A program made the translations under genes and the position numbers. Positions 54,176 through 64,000 of a stretch of DNA of 64,000 nt are shown piece after piece (position 1 is the first letter of the stretch; the number at the start of each line of letters is the position of its first letter). Below the pieces are notes generated by a model that saw only the letters and a program-made list of their open reading frames with translations, was not told the origin of the DNA and did not search any database. The stretch spans positions 172,429,741 to 172,493,740 of the forward strand of contig CM041465.1 in the NCBI GenBank assembly GCA_023213395.1, written 5' to 3'. The stretch is from Cycas panzhihuaensis. Lineage: Eukaryota > Cycadophyta.

Positions 54176-54700
54176 GTTTCACCACCTTCATTGATAGTCT
54201 TTTCAATTTCTTGACATACATTTTCATTTGCATCACTGATACTATCTTCATCATCCTCCTCATTTGTATTACAGCCATCAACAATTCTATTTGCCTTTTC
54301 AAGAACCTCTTGCACCTCTTGAGGGCTCTTTTCATACACATCCTTTAGAAGATTCCAATCCCCGTTAGCAGTATCGACATTATGAATTGCACGAACGAGA
54401 AATTGGTAAGAAGACAGAAGATTTTCTTTGTTAAATGCTGCAAGTATAACATCAATTACTATTTAGTTCTTTTTCTTAAAACTTTCTCCCCTTTCTTCAT
54501 TAATCAATGTAGTACCATCAAAGATAAATTTCCATTACCCTTTGTCCATAAATATACTTTGCATTTTGATTGCCCAAAATTGAAAATTTGTTTTGGTGCA
54601 CTTACATAAGGGAAAAGGAAAATCTATTATCCAATACTCATTCCTTTCAGCCGTACAAACAATGATGTCTTTCAACTCCATGATGTGAGAAAGAGTTGAT
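54176..54700 (-). pseudogene. Gag-like and acidic reading, origin uncertain
   Basis: Minus strand: TNFQFWAIKMQSIFMDKG, a stop, WKFIFDGTTLINEERGESF (54610-54480), resembling the opening of Copia gag (N-Y-FWAIKM-T-F pattern). It is followed in frame, after another stop, by VILAAFNKENLLSSYQFLVR, AIHNVDTANGDWNLLKDVYE, KSPQEVQEVLEKANRIVDGC and an acidic end NEEDDEDSISDANENVCQEI. The second part is not like the gag proteins I know and could be a host exon. It ends at the F LTR. Confidence 0.5.
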
Positions 54701-56560
54701 CACAAGTACATTACATAGGATTCATGCCCCCACTTCAATCTAAAATAATTCTGGCAAATCAATACCAAAATACCTCAAATCACATACCAAAACGACTATC
54801 TCTAAAATGCGGTTCCAATGGCTCAGACGGTTTGCAAAACGGATACCTAAATGCAAAGTTATAAAGCAAAACGTGCAAATGCCCCTTTTTGAATAACAAA
54901 TTCAGGTTGATAAGAGATTAACCCCTTTAATTAATTGGTAGTCGGTCATATTATAGCTCTATAAGGTTGGGGGCTTAACTGCTAGGGGCTAGCGGACTTC
55001 AAATCAAGTTCCTATCCAGTTTAATTTGAAATCGACTTTGCAAAAAAATTTAAACCCGTCCTATTCAGTTTGAAGTCTGTGGATATCAAATAATTTCCAA
55101 TCTAATTTAATTTAATCTAACACTTTCAAAAGAATACATTTCCAACCTTTGGAATCAAACCTGCAAATTGTTTTAGCTTTAGATTTTGCCTCTCAGACAA
55201 ATTCCACTTCGTCGAATGTGTTATTTGCGAAAGATGAGTAGTCGTTAGCTTCATGCGATCATCTTCGATTACAGATCTTCACGTGAATTCATGCACAAAA
55301 ATATGTGATCACGATTTCGTCTACGCTTGGATGCAGGGAATACGGCAGCTCAAAATAGAGGAGAGTTGCCTCAGGCAACTTAACCATGATAGCAAGTCAA
55401 CACTTGAATGGTGCAGGGCTAATCCCGAATGCTTCACAAACTGTTTAAAAATTTGTCTAGAAGCTTAAGCAAGGGCGGACAAAGGAGTAAGGCAACACAG
55501 ATTAGCAGGTGCACTTCATGCAAATAGAGGTGGCTCCAAATGATGATACTTCTTCAAAACACTCTTCCTTCTTTCTCTGCCTCCTCAGGGTACAATATTC
55601 GGCTTAGCCACCTGTTAGGGCTGTGTTTCTTTCACCCTAAAATACTACTTTCCAACAAAACAGACACGGGCAGAGTAACCCCTTTTACCTGATAGACCAA
55701 GGTTTGTGTTTACTTCCATAATTCAAGTTCGTGTCAATGGCAGTGCGATGGAGAGGATTCAAATTTGACAACTCTACCGTAGAAGGGGAGCTCTACAATT
55801 GTATTTACCAGCCATGGCTCACAATTTTTAAGAGCTCGTGCAAAGAAAAAAAGGCGGTCCTCCAACATCAGCAGGCTCAGAAACAACCACTATCACAACC
55901 ATCACATGGTCAATTATAGCAATTCCAAATACTTGTACAGCAAAGGATGCAATCCTATTCTTAGGCAGCTCCAACCTCAGAAACATTTGGGGTAGCCTCA
56001 AGCAATTGTTAGTATTCTTGTTGTTGCCTCTCCAACAATAGTGCCTACAGCAATTATGGCTTCTTTTGTGGTCAGTTTCTCTCACTCAGGCATAGCTAGG
56101 GTTTGCTCACATGGTAAGCATAGAATCCTTCACACAAGTATGCTCTCCTTCCAAGGATTCCTCAGAGTGCAACTTCAGGCAAGTTGTATTTTCTATTCTC
56201 TAGTGACTAGATTCTGTGGCTACTTTCTTCTTGCAAACGGCTTCTTCATCTTCTTTTTCACACAGAGATCTTTATTCAGATGGTTGTCCCCCTTTTTTCA
56301 AATTTCAGTAGAGAAAATTACCAATTTCCACAAGGATCTCTTATCGATAGTTAAGGTTTTGACTATTACGCTTTCATACATGCAGGTGTCCTTACAACAG
56401 TCAACAGTAAACTTTCCTATGGTAGCCTTCTCCTCTGTGCAGAATGTAACCAGAATCTTTCAACAAGTGGCTGACATCAGACAACCTTTATTACAGATAG
56501 TTTTTCTTCCCTTGTGGCAAGTACTATCATGCAAAGGCTAGGGTTTTACTCAGGGCAGAA
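54701..56560. other. Unexplained, partly AT-poor stretch
   Basis: No LTR, pol or gag motif on either strand. Short plus-strand stretches (55253-55468; 55731-55919; 56041-56541, 166 codons) and a minus one (56085-55828) show no recognisable domain. It may be leader of the element whose primer-binding site is at 56967, or low-copy host DNA. Confidence 0.4.
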
Positions 56561-57205
56561 CTTTTGGAGAGAATTTTTGCATAAACTCAATTTGCACCAA
56601 CCAAGTTCTCAATATTTCCAACACAAACTCTTGAAGATACAAAACCAACACTTCAACCAATAATTTAGGTTCATGAAAATAATTTCATATCACCACCAAT
56701 TTCAAATTTCATAAATTCACATCAACTAATTTCTTCAAAGAATAAACCCTGGCACATAGCTTTCTTCTCATAACAAGGTGAATGAACGGTATTACCCAAA
56801 AATAATTATATCTTGCATCAATGCTTGGCACAACTTGGAACAATGATGACCTTAGGGTTTCACCTTCCAAAATAAGATCCTCGATCTGCCACACGGTTCT
56901 ATCGAACCACCTCCACACACACCAATAACTCGATGAACCTACACAACGATAAGCTTGATAGGCAACCTGCTCTGATACCATGATGAAATATTCAATGGAA
57001 ATCATTCAAGATCATTCAATATCAAGGACAATGGAATAAATATCATGAACATAATGAAGATAGCATTAACTCATAATGATAATGTCTACATTATAATGAC
57101 ACCATAACAATAACATCATAATAAACTCCATCTTGACTCCATGTCTACCACTCTACCTCAACCACTTATTTATACATCATAAGTGAGAGAGGATAGGACG
57201 AGATG
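56561..57205 (-). mobile_element. 5' end of a further minus-strand LTR element I
   Basis: Primer-binding site TGGTATCAGAGCAGG (reverse complement of 56966-56980), LTR from 56981 (TGATGAAATATTC on the plus strand) to at least 57205, where Copia A2 starts. A minus-strand TATA-like TATAAATAAG lies at about 57167-57176, so the LTR continues past A2 and A2 sits inside it. Leader to the left without coding. Confidence 0.7.
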
Positions 57206-57774
57206 TGTTAAACCTTATGTTTAAATGTTAAGTTAATGTACTTTTATTTTTCATGTAATATATGCACTTTTTACTTTAGGGGTGACTTATCACTTAAGTG
57301 ATAAAGTGCACACCCACATTCTTTCTAGTGACACAACGTTGTCACTAAAGGGTCAAATGGACCCTCATGCACTTTTGCACTTGATCCAAGTCATGTATCT
57401 TGGATGTTTGACACTTGTCAAACATCCAAGGCCTTAGGTGAGGATCCAAGGCATGATCCAAGTCATGTATCTTGGATGTTTGACACTTGTCAAACATCCA
57501 AGGCCTTAGGTCTCTCATTTCACTCTATATAATGAGACCTCTCCTCATTGTCTCATAAGAAGAGTTGGAGCTGTATTGTTATGATATCAGTTTGCTAATC
57601 AAACTGTTTCTTCTTGGGAGGTTGGACCAATTCCAACTCCACATATTGGGTATCATTTTCTCTTGCTCCTATTTCTCTTTGTATTGTTTATGCTTTCACG
57701 CTTTCATGCATTTGCAGTATTATGCTTGTACTTATGATCTTGGGACTAATGTGGCCTAATGCCCATTTTCCACA
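57206..57774 (+). repeat. 5' LTR of Copia A2
   Basis: TGTTAAACCTTATG to CATTTTCCACA. TATA-like CTATATAATGAG at about 57523-57534 is a plausible promoter, with pyrimidine-rich downstream sequence. Holds two perfect hairpins (57399-57430 and 57471-57502). Confidence 0.93.
57383..57511 (+). repeat. 72-bp tandem duplication with perfect hairpins in the A2 LTR
   Basis: GATCCAAGTCATGTATCTTG starts at 57383 and again at 57455. Each copy holds CTTGGATGTTTGACA, a CT loop and the exact reverse complement (57399-57430, 57471-57502): 15-bp perfect arms. The second copy is partial, ending about 57511. Confidence 0.93.
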
Positions 57775-57776
57775 TT

Positions 57777-57788
57777 TGGTATCAGAGC
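57777..57788 (+). other. Primer-binding site of Copia A2
   Basis: TGGTATCAGAGC, 2 bp after the LTR. Confidence 0.92.
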
Positions 57789-59760
57789 CATAAGGTCTCT
57801 AAACTTAGCTTGCTTAAGCACTGTTAGTTTTATCTTTTTCATTTTGTTTTTGAGGAAATTTCTTGACGATCGGCCTCGGTCAAGCTCAACTCGGCCAAGG
57901 CGCCGCCTAATCAAGACTCCGTCGGCCTTTCGGCCAAGTCGGCGGGCTTCCGCCAACTCATCATCACTGACTCGGCATTCATTCCATTTGTCTAGCACAC
58001 GGCCAATTTGTCAAGCTGTCATCATTGCGAACTCATTTCATTCCAGCTCATATTGATTCAACGGCTGATGGATCCTCTTCATTTTCCAGCTCAGCAAACT
58101 CTGCCCAGTCATCTCAAGCTAACTGTCCAGACTGCCAGCTCACTTAGACTGCCAGCTCACTTAGACTGCCAGCTCACTCAGACTGCCAGTTCACATCACT
58201 GTCCAGCCAGCTCTTTAACAGTCCAGCTCAGCAAGCTCTTTACTGTCCAGCTCAGCAAGCTCTTCACTGTCCAGCTCATTCACATCATCGGCCCGGCTCT
58301 TTAACATGCCATTTCAAGAAGCTCTTTATGATCCATTTCGGCGGCTCTTTAATGATCCGGCTCGGCAAGCTCTTTCTTGTCCATTTCGGCAAGCTCATCA
58401 CGTCCGGCTTTTCGGCATTCATAGAAACATCATCTCGGTTGTCTTTGCCAAATCGGCGAGCACCACAGGCTCGATCCGGCTCATCACAGTCCAACTCATC
58501 ACAGTCCAGCTCATCAACATCGAGCGCGACATTTATTTCGCTACCGAAGACCGGTCATCGGTATCACTCGACTCCATCTCAAAAATTGCCAGTTCGGCCT
58601 GATCCACCTTAACTCAGCAGTGGAAATTCAAATTTTTTTTGCATATCTTGATCAATATGCTCATGTCAATTCTCCTTTTAAGGTTTTAAGAGATTCTTTT
58701 TTTAAATTTCTTAAGGGGGGAAAATTTTAAAAAGACTTTAAGTCTTTATAGCTGGGCTTACTTAAAACTTTTTTTTACAAACTTTGGCAGTCTTGTTTCT
58801 CAAAAGTACTTTTGTACTTACTGTTTTAAGCTCTTTTAGCTCACTTTCTTGCTATTGAAGCATCATTGAGCTTAATTAATGCAATCAAAAAGCATATCTA
58901 TTTTGTAAAGGTGAAGAAAATTATCACCTAACTTCAGTTTTTGGCACCTTGCATGGTGACCTTGGCCTTCTTCAGTTCAAAAAGCGAAGGCTCATTGTGA
59001 AAACTTAATAAAATCACAATTTTTCTTGTTGGATTGTTGAGACATTTTAAGTCTCAACAGCTGCTGTGTGGAGTTTGTGTTGCCTTTGGAGCAATTTCTT
59101 GAGTACACTTCTTGTGACTTCATCACTTCATCAGATCTGGAAGGTTAAAAGGAACCCTCTTTTGCTATCATCAAAGGTTCCTTACATCATTTTTCTTTTT
59201 AAGTACTCAAAGTACTTTATCATTGTACTCAAGCATACATAGCACCTCACTTGGATCTAAAGCACTTGAAAACTGTTTTGTGCTCATTCTTTGTAAAGCC
59301 AAAAAGGCATAAAAAAAAAAATCCAAGTAAGAAGATTCACTTAGACTTGTTTAAAAGTGAATATAAAATCTGTTGGAGAGGCTCGAAAAAGGTTCAAACC
59401 TTGCCTCTAAATTAACCTTAAGCTTGGTGCATTCCCTAGGGGACCAACCGACCGTACGGTCAATGCACGACAATTAAGGTTGCTTGAGGGAAAGAAGGTT
59501 CGAAAAGGGTGTTATTGGGTACATGAATCCCGTGGAAAGCATGAATGCGTCCATGCGGATCAACCCTACCTCCTTGTCCTAGATTTAACTTGGTCCTCCA
59601 CCTCATTAGCCAGAGTCCTCCACCTCTCTTCACCCCATCGGTTGTTGGATCTTCTTGTAAGATCGGGACTAGTGGTGTTGTTTGAGGGTGGGTCTTAAGC
59701 GACGAAGCTTTTGAAGTCTCCAAGTTATCTGGTAGCTTCAAGTGTTACTCAAGTGGAAAG
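57789..59760 (+). other. Long leader of Copia A2 with repeats
   Basis: About 2 kb before the gag start. The first part (57850-58620) is G+C-richer and made of short repeats; the rest is AT-rich with A and T runs. Stretches open on either strand (for example 58008-58304) are products of the repeats. A minus-strand 93-codon stretch (59741-59460) shows no known domain. Confidence 0.75.
58060..58520 (+). repeat. Short degenerate tandem repeats in the A2 leader
   Basis: Runs of CAGCTCA-containing units: GACTGCCAGCTCACT about four times (58125-58190), TCCAGCTCAGCAAGCTCTT at about 58220 and again at 58250, GGCTCGGCAAGCTCTTTC and relatives (58300-58410), and CATCACAGTCCA units at 58480-58512. Confidence 0.85.
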
Positions 59761-60747
59761 ATGGCTGCCATACATATGCTTAATGCTTGTACCATAAGGC
59801 TAACGGGGCAATCAAATTATCAAGAATGGAAAAGAATCACAAAAAATCTCTTGATAATGAATGAGTTCTGGCGATATGTTTTTGGAAGAATCCCCAATCC
59901 TACACCTGTGGTTAATAACAATCAAACTGCACCTGTGGATGTTGGACTTGTTGCTGCATGGGAGGCCAAAGACGAAATTGCTTTGGCATTCATTCGTATG
60001 GTTGTGGACATACATGTAGACCAAAATATTTCTTCTGCACACTCTTCTAAAGAAGCATGGGACACCTTGTCCTCTTTGTATGAAAGGCGAGATGAAGCTC
60101 GCATTTTGATGATAAAAGCTAAATTGTACTCCATCAAATTTGTAAAGCCAATGTCGGCATTCATGTCCTCTATTAAGGAGGTTTGTAATGAATTAACTAC
60201 TTTAGGTAGTCCAGCTACTAGAGATGAAATCATAGCCTCCGTCACAAAAGCACTACCAAAGGACTACAACGACTTTATATCATCAACTACATGAGATGGT
60301 TCACTAAGGGGGATGACATTCAATCAACTTGAAAGCTTATTGCTTCAAGAAGAACAAATTTATGCTAAGGATAATGAAGAACCATCTACAACAGGTGCTT
60401 TCACAGTAAGGGCAAAGACAAATCAAAAATCCAACACTGCATTCACAAAGCAGTTTGGAAATATGAACATTGGATCTTCCAAGTCCAATGTCGTATGCCA
60501 TTATTGTGGCAAACCTGGCCACATTGCACCTGAGTGCAGAAAGAAGCAAGCGGATCTTCGCAGACAAGGCGGCGTACGGGGTCAAAAGCGGCGGCCACGT
60601 GGTCAAAGACAACGGCGACCACGACAACAGTTTCAACAAAGGTTCCAACAGTCAGATCAGCAGCAGAATCCCCCTCGACCAAATCGAGGTGCCTATCGAG
60701 GAGGTCCAAGAGGAGGGTCAAAGAAGTGGCTACCAACGCCATTATAA
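59761..60747 (+). pseudogene. Copia A2 gag with zinc knuckle
   Basis: Starts MAAIHMLNACTIRLTGQSNY, QEWKRITKNLLIMNEFWRYV, KDEIALAFIRMVVDIHVDQN, SKEAWDTLSSLYERRDEARI, LYSIKFVKPMSAFMSSIKEV (UBN2 capsid), open for 178 codons, then a TGA at 60292-60294. The same frame goes on with MTFNQLESLLLQEEQ, the CCHC knuckle CHYCGKPGHIAPEC (about 60495-60536) and an Arg/Gln/Pro-rich basic tail. The stop and the frame change at the end separate it from protease. Confidence 0.92.
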
Positions 60748-61560
60748 TCAGTTTGCCAATGACGACAAACTACTTTGTGCATACCAATCATGCAACATTA
60801 ACAACACTTGGATTGTCGATTCAGGGGCTTCTCGACATATGGCGGTGAAGAACTCCTATGCAACATCAAGGAAGGTAAAGGTCAATCAACGACCTTTGGA
60901 AATCTTTGAATCGATTGAGATTTCAGGGATAGGCACCATAGCTCCTTTTCATTCTCCTCAAAATCCTTCCTCATCATTTCCCAACAGTGATGCCTACTTC
61001 ATTCCTTCTATGGAGAAGAATCTGCTCTCTGTTAGCCAAATGAACAAGCAACACTTGAGCGTACTATTTAAAAATGGGAAATGTATCATTCGTGACAAAG
61101 ATAATCAGATCGTAGATGTAGCCCACGAGGATCAAGGTCTTTACAAGTTGGATGCCAATAATATTACTCTTGATTCTGCTTACTCTGGTTCCACATCTTT
61201 GTCAAAAATTCAGTTATGGCATCAACGTCTAGGACATTTAAGCCTAGACAATCTGAAGCAGATGATATACAAACGCATGGTGTATGGGCTTCTAAAGATG
61301 TATGGTTCAAAATGTCTTTGCGAAGCTTGCATAATGGGGACACAACATCGGCTGCCTTTTTCTAAAGGCAAAGCATGGCGTGCATCTTATCCTTTGCAAT
61401 TAGTTCACTCAGACTTGTGTGGACCCATGTCCACCCACTCCTTTGGAGGAGCAGTGTACTACATATCTTTTATTGATGACTTCTCTCACAAAGTCCAGGT
61501 CTACTTCCTAAAACAAAAATCGAAGCCTTCTCCAAGTTCAAAGAGTTCAAGGCGAAGTAG
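60748..61560 (+). pseudogene. Copia A2 protease, GAG-pre-integrase and integrase start
   Basis: In the next frame (open from 60470 to 61567): NNTWIVDSGASRHMAVKNSY (protease DSGA intact), ISGIGTIAPF, PSMEKNLLSVSQMNKQHLSV, LWHQRLGHLSLDNLKQMIYK and CLCEACIMGTQHRLPF (HHCC), HSDLCGPMSTHSFGGAVYYI, SFIDDFSHKVQVYFLKQKS. The frame is lost at about 61520 near an A run. Confidence 0.92.
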
Positions 61561-62400
61561 AAAATGAATCGCTACTCAATTGGCACATTAAGGTCAGATA
61601 ATGGAGGTGAATTCACTTCAAATGAATTCAACCAATTTTACAAGGATAATGGAATTCGGAGGCGACTCACAACTCCTCATACTCCTCAGCAAAATGGAGT
61701 CTCCGAAAGGATGAATAGAACTTTGGCTAATAAAGCCAAAACAATGATGCATGCAAAAGGGCTTCCAAGAGCTTACTGGGCTGAAGCATTTCATACAGCT
61801 GCCTATGTGGCCAATCGAAGTCCTACAACAACAGTCACCAATATCACACCTGAGGAGGCATGGTCTGGAAAGAAGCCAACTATCAGCCATTTGAGGACAT
61901 TCGCGTGTACTGCGTATATGCACATACCAGATCAACAAAGAACAAAGTTGGACAAACATAGCCTTAAATGCATCTTTGTAGGATATGCAATCCATAGCAA
62001 AGCCTACAAGTTGTATGATCCAGTTGGGAGAAAAATGCATCTCTCAAGAGATGTAATCTTTGTTGAGGATGATCAAAAAGAGTTGGATATGGCATCAATC
62101 CAACCCCCCATTGACAAAGGGAAAAAGATTGTTGAGGACTTCCCTTCCCCTCAATCTTACACACCATGTTCTTCATCTGCACCTTCTGTACCCTCTACTT
62201 CATCTTCATCTGCTCCACTTGAACCTTCCACTTCATCTTCTGCTGCTCCTACACTTAGACCAGAGGATATTGAGGTTCATGCCACATCACTTCAGAAGTT
62301 ACCTAAGTGGTACACTCAAACGGTACAGGATGGTCATATCATTGAAGGAAGCGTCCATCAAAGTATCGGCGTGACAAACAGACTTTGCACTTATGGCTGA
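61561..62400 (+). pseudogene. Copia A2 integrase core end and linker
   Basis: 278 open codons: LRSDNGGEFTSNEFNQFYKD, HTPQQNGVSERMNRTLANKA (catalytic Glu present), AYWAEAFHTAAYVANRSP, SGKKPTISHLRTFACTAYMH, LKCIFVGYAIHSKAYKLYDP, MHLSRDVIFVEDDQ, a Ser/Pro/Thr-rich linker, and KLPKWYTQTVQDGHIIEGS. A one-base shift near 62345 ends it. All three catalytic residues exist across the frames. Confidence 0.92.
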
Positions 62401-63024
62401 AGTGCTTTCGCTTAAGGAGCCTACTACCTTTTCAGAGGCTCCACAAAGTGATAGTTGGAAACCTGCCATGGATGAGGAGATTCAATCCATTCACAAGAAT
62501 GGTACTTGGGACTTGGTCGAATTGCCTCCACACAAGCAGGCAATCGGTTGTAAATGGGTCTACATGACCAAATTCCATTCGATGGGACACTCAAGCGACG
62601 AAAGCAAGACTTGTAGCAAAGGGATTTCAACAAAAGAAGGAATTGATTACGAGGAGACCTTTGCACCTGTAGCAAACATGAACACCATCAGACTTCTCTT
62701 GGCCTTAGCTGCACAATGCCAATGGGCGTATATCAGATGGACGTGAAGAGCGCCTTTCTTAATGGCGATCTTCAGGAGGAGGTGTATTTGGAGCAACCTC
62801 CTGGTTACAAGGAACAAGGCAAGGAGCATTTGGTATGTCGCCTCAAGAAGGCTTTGTATGGCTTGAAACAAGCTCCTAGGGCATGGTACGCAAAAATCGA
62901 TGAATACTTTTTGAGACATGGGTTTCATCGATCCAGATCTGATCCAAACTTGTATATCAAACATGAACATCACCATGTCATTTATATTGCCTTGTATGTA
63001 GATGACTTAGTGATCACGGTGTGA
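62393..63024 (+). pseudogene. Copia A2 reverse transcriptase
   Basis: MAEVLSLKEPTTFSEAPQSD, NGTWDLVELPPHKQAIGCKW, then a short out-of-frame patch (about 62585-62635), EGIDYEETFAPVANMNTIRL, a shift near 62710, YQMDVKSAFLNGDLQEEVYL, KKALYGLKQAPRAWYAKIDE and the active site YIALYVDDLVIT with both Asp. A shift at about 63015 follows. Residues intact, frame broken three times by single-base changes. Confidence 0.92.
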
Positions 63025-63939
63025 CACTAAGCTCATCAATGTTCTCTAGGATGATTTGAAGAGAAGTTTTGAGATGACTGATCTTGGACTTCTCCATTAT
63101 TTCCTAGGCTTTGAGGTATGGCAGCAGTCGAGCTATATCTTCATTTCCCAAGCAAAATATTCTTGGGACATCTTGCAGAGATTCAGGATGCACGACTGCA
63201 AGACGGCGCCTACACCCATGGAGACCGGCACCAAGCTTTCTCTCAATGAGGAAGCTGAACCAGCAGATTCCACTCTTTATCGACAGTTGATTGGTAGCTT
63301 GATTTATCTCACCAACACTCGTCCAGACATTTCATTTGCAATTGGGATTTGCTCTCGTTACATGTCTCAACCCAATCAGATACACTGGAATGCAGCAAAA
63401 CGCATACTCAAGTATATCAAAGGAACATTGCAGCTTGGACTTGAGTATGTACATAAGGAGAACTTCACTTTGGAGGGTTCTCGATTACGATTGGGCAGGA
63501 TGCCAGGATAGCAGGAAATCTACCTCGGGTTACTGTTTTACCCTTGGTTCAGCAGCTGTTTCATGGAGTTGCAAAAAGCAACCAAATGTTACCTTGTCCT
63601 CCACTAAAGCATAATACAAAGCTGCAGTCAGCGCAGCTTGTGAGGCTATCTGGCTTCGACGGATTCTTGGTGAGCTTGGATTTCAACAGCAGCAGCCGAC
63701 CAACCTTCATTGTGACAATCAGAGTGTCCTCAAGCTAACAAAGAATCCTGTTTTCCACGCACAGACCAAGCATATTGAAGTTCACCACCATTTCATCAGG
63801 GAGCATGTACACAGTGGTGAGATCACACTTCAATATCGACCAACCAACAATGACGGCGGATATCTTTACCAAGCAACTTGGTAGAGGAAAATTTGTAAAA
63901 TTTAGAGATGGTCTTGGTGTCAGACTTAACATTGTAAGC
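63025..63939 (+). pseudogene. Copia A2 RT connection and RNase H
   Basis: LKRSFEMTDLGLLHYFLGFE, GSLIYLTNTRPDISFAIGIC and HWNAAKRILKYIKGTLQLGL (63056-63511), a shift at about 63480, then RNase H: YDWAGCQDSRKSTSGYCF, STKA then TAA where related elements have KAEY, AVSAACEAIWLRRILGEL, LHCDNQSVLKLTKNPVFHAQ, TKHIEVHHHFIREHVHSGE, and a last shift before FTKQLGRGKFVKFRDGLGV. RNase H catalytic Glu position is the stop. Confidence 0.9.
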
Positions 63940-63949
63940 GATGAGGGGG
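63940..63949 (+). other. Polypurine tract of Copia A2
   Basis: GATGAGGGGG immediately before the 3' LTR; primer for plus-strand DNA synthesis. Confidence 0.88.
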
Positions 63950-64000
63950 TGTTAAACCTTATGTTTAAATGTTAAGTTAATGTACTTTATTTTCATGTAA
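63950..64000 (+). repeat. 3' LTR of Copia A2, first 51 bp
   Basis: TGTTAAACCTTATGTTTAAA and onward, as in the 5' LTR, with fewer T in two runs; cut by the window edge. Confidence 0.95.

Larger units (their letters stand above)
57206..64000 (+). mobile_element. Copia LTR retrotransposon A2, cut by the window edge in its 3' LTR
   Basis: Plus-strand Copia with 5' LTR 57206-57774 (569 bp), primer-binding site 57777-57788, a 2-kb leader, gag-protease-integrase-RT-RNase H from 59761 to about 63930, polypurine tract (63940-63949) and the first 51 bp of the 3' LTR. The visible 3' LTR start equals the 5' LTR except for run lengths of T. Same family as A1 at 1-1662. Left flank AGATG (57201-57205) is the candidate target duplication; the other copy is outside. 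Confidence 0.95.

Noticed and set aside
56041-56541. 166-codon plus-strand stretch as a membrane protein
   Set aside because: Hydrophobic Phe/Ser/Leu-rich content comes from T/C-rich DNA. No family resemblance and no supporting signals.
57399-57430. Hairpin as a bacterial-type terminator
   Set aside because: No T run after it, the context is a plant LTR, and it is duplicated.
58008-58304. Plus-strand Ser/Leu/Gln-rich stretch in the A2 leader as a protein
   Set aside because: Composition is due to CAGCTCA repeats read in frame; the real gag starts at 59761.
1-64000. A new defence, CRISPR-associated or other functional system
   Set aside because: Every strong coding signal is a retrotransposon domain or a short host-gene fragment; no operon-like or other organised gene set is present.

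Overview
The window is plant nuclear DNA made almost entirely of decayed LTR retrotransposons of the Ty1/Copia and Ty3/Gypsy superfamilies. I see no intact host gene, rRNA, tRNA or CRISPR array. The evidence is repeated Copia polyprotein order (gag with zinc knuckle, DSGA protease, HHCC/D-D-E integrase, YVDD reverse transcriptase, RNase H), Gypsy order (gag, DSG protease, RT, RNase H, integrase), primer-binding sites of the plant TGGTATCAGAGC type, polypurine tracts and target-site duplications. Deep nesting, many stops and old diverged LTRs suggest a large, repeat-rich seed-plant genome, possibly a gymnosperm; that is inference and I cannot name the species.

Layout. 1-1662: minus-strand Copia A1, cut by the window edge. 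1668-~34115: one 5'-truncated plus-strand Copia (B), split into five pieces by four insertions: a solo LTR (2305-2840), Gypsy G1 (2975-13705, itself hosting Gypsy G2 at 6337-11402), minus-strand Copia C (13918-24980, hosting plus-strand Copia J, which hosts minus-strand Copia K) and plus-strand Copia D (25123-32498). Three insertions have perfect or one-mismatch-class target duplications and the Copia B reading resumes after each. ~34120-35250: minus Gypsy RNase H-integrase remnant G7. 35250-37176: mostly unrecognised, with one NOC1/CEBPZ-like exon flanked by splice sites. 37177-41876: plus Gypsy G3, same family as G1, lacking its 3' LTR. 41877-42158: orphan minus LTR. 42159-49784: minus Gypsy remnants, including a 1.7-kb tandem duplication of a gag/leader segment. 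49785-54175: minus Copia E and a related fragment F, separated by a Gypsy RT fragment. 54176-56560: poorly explained. 56570-57205: 5' end of another minus element (I). 57206-64000: plus Copia A2, same family as A1, running off the window edge just inside its 3' LTR.

How the parts relate. Nothing here works as a pathway; the biology is the insertion history. B is older than the elements inside it; G1 is older than G2; C is older than J, and J older than K. A2 appears youngest, because the visible start of its 3' LTR nearly equals its 5' LTR. The most notable items are the multiply invaded Copia B, a phosducin-like-protein-3 fragment inside the leader of Copia D, a 93-bp NOC1-like exon, a 51-nt inverted duplication inside G1 integrase, an RT-less Gypsy (G2), and perfect duplicated hairpins in the A2 LTR. 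I did not find a new functional system.
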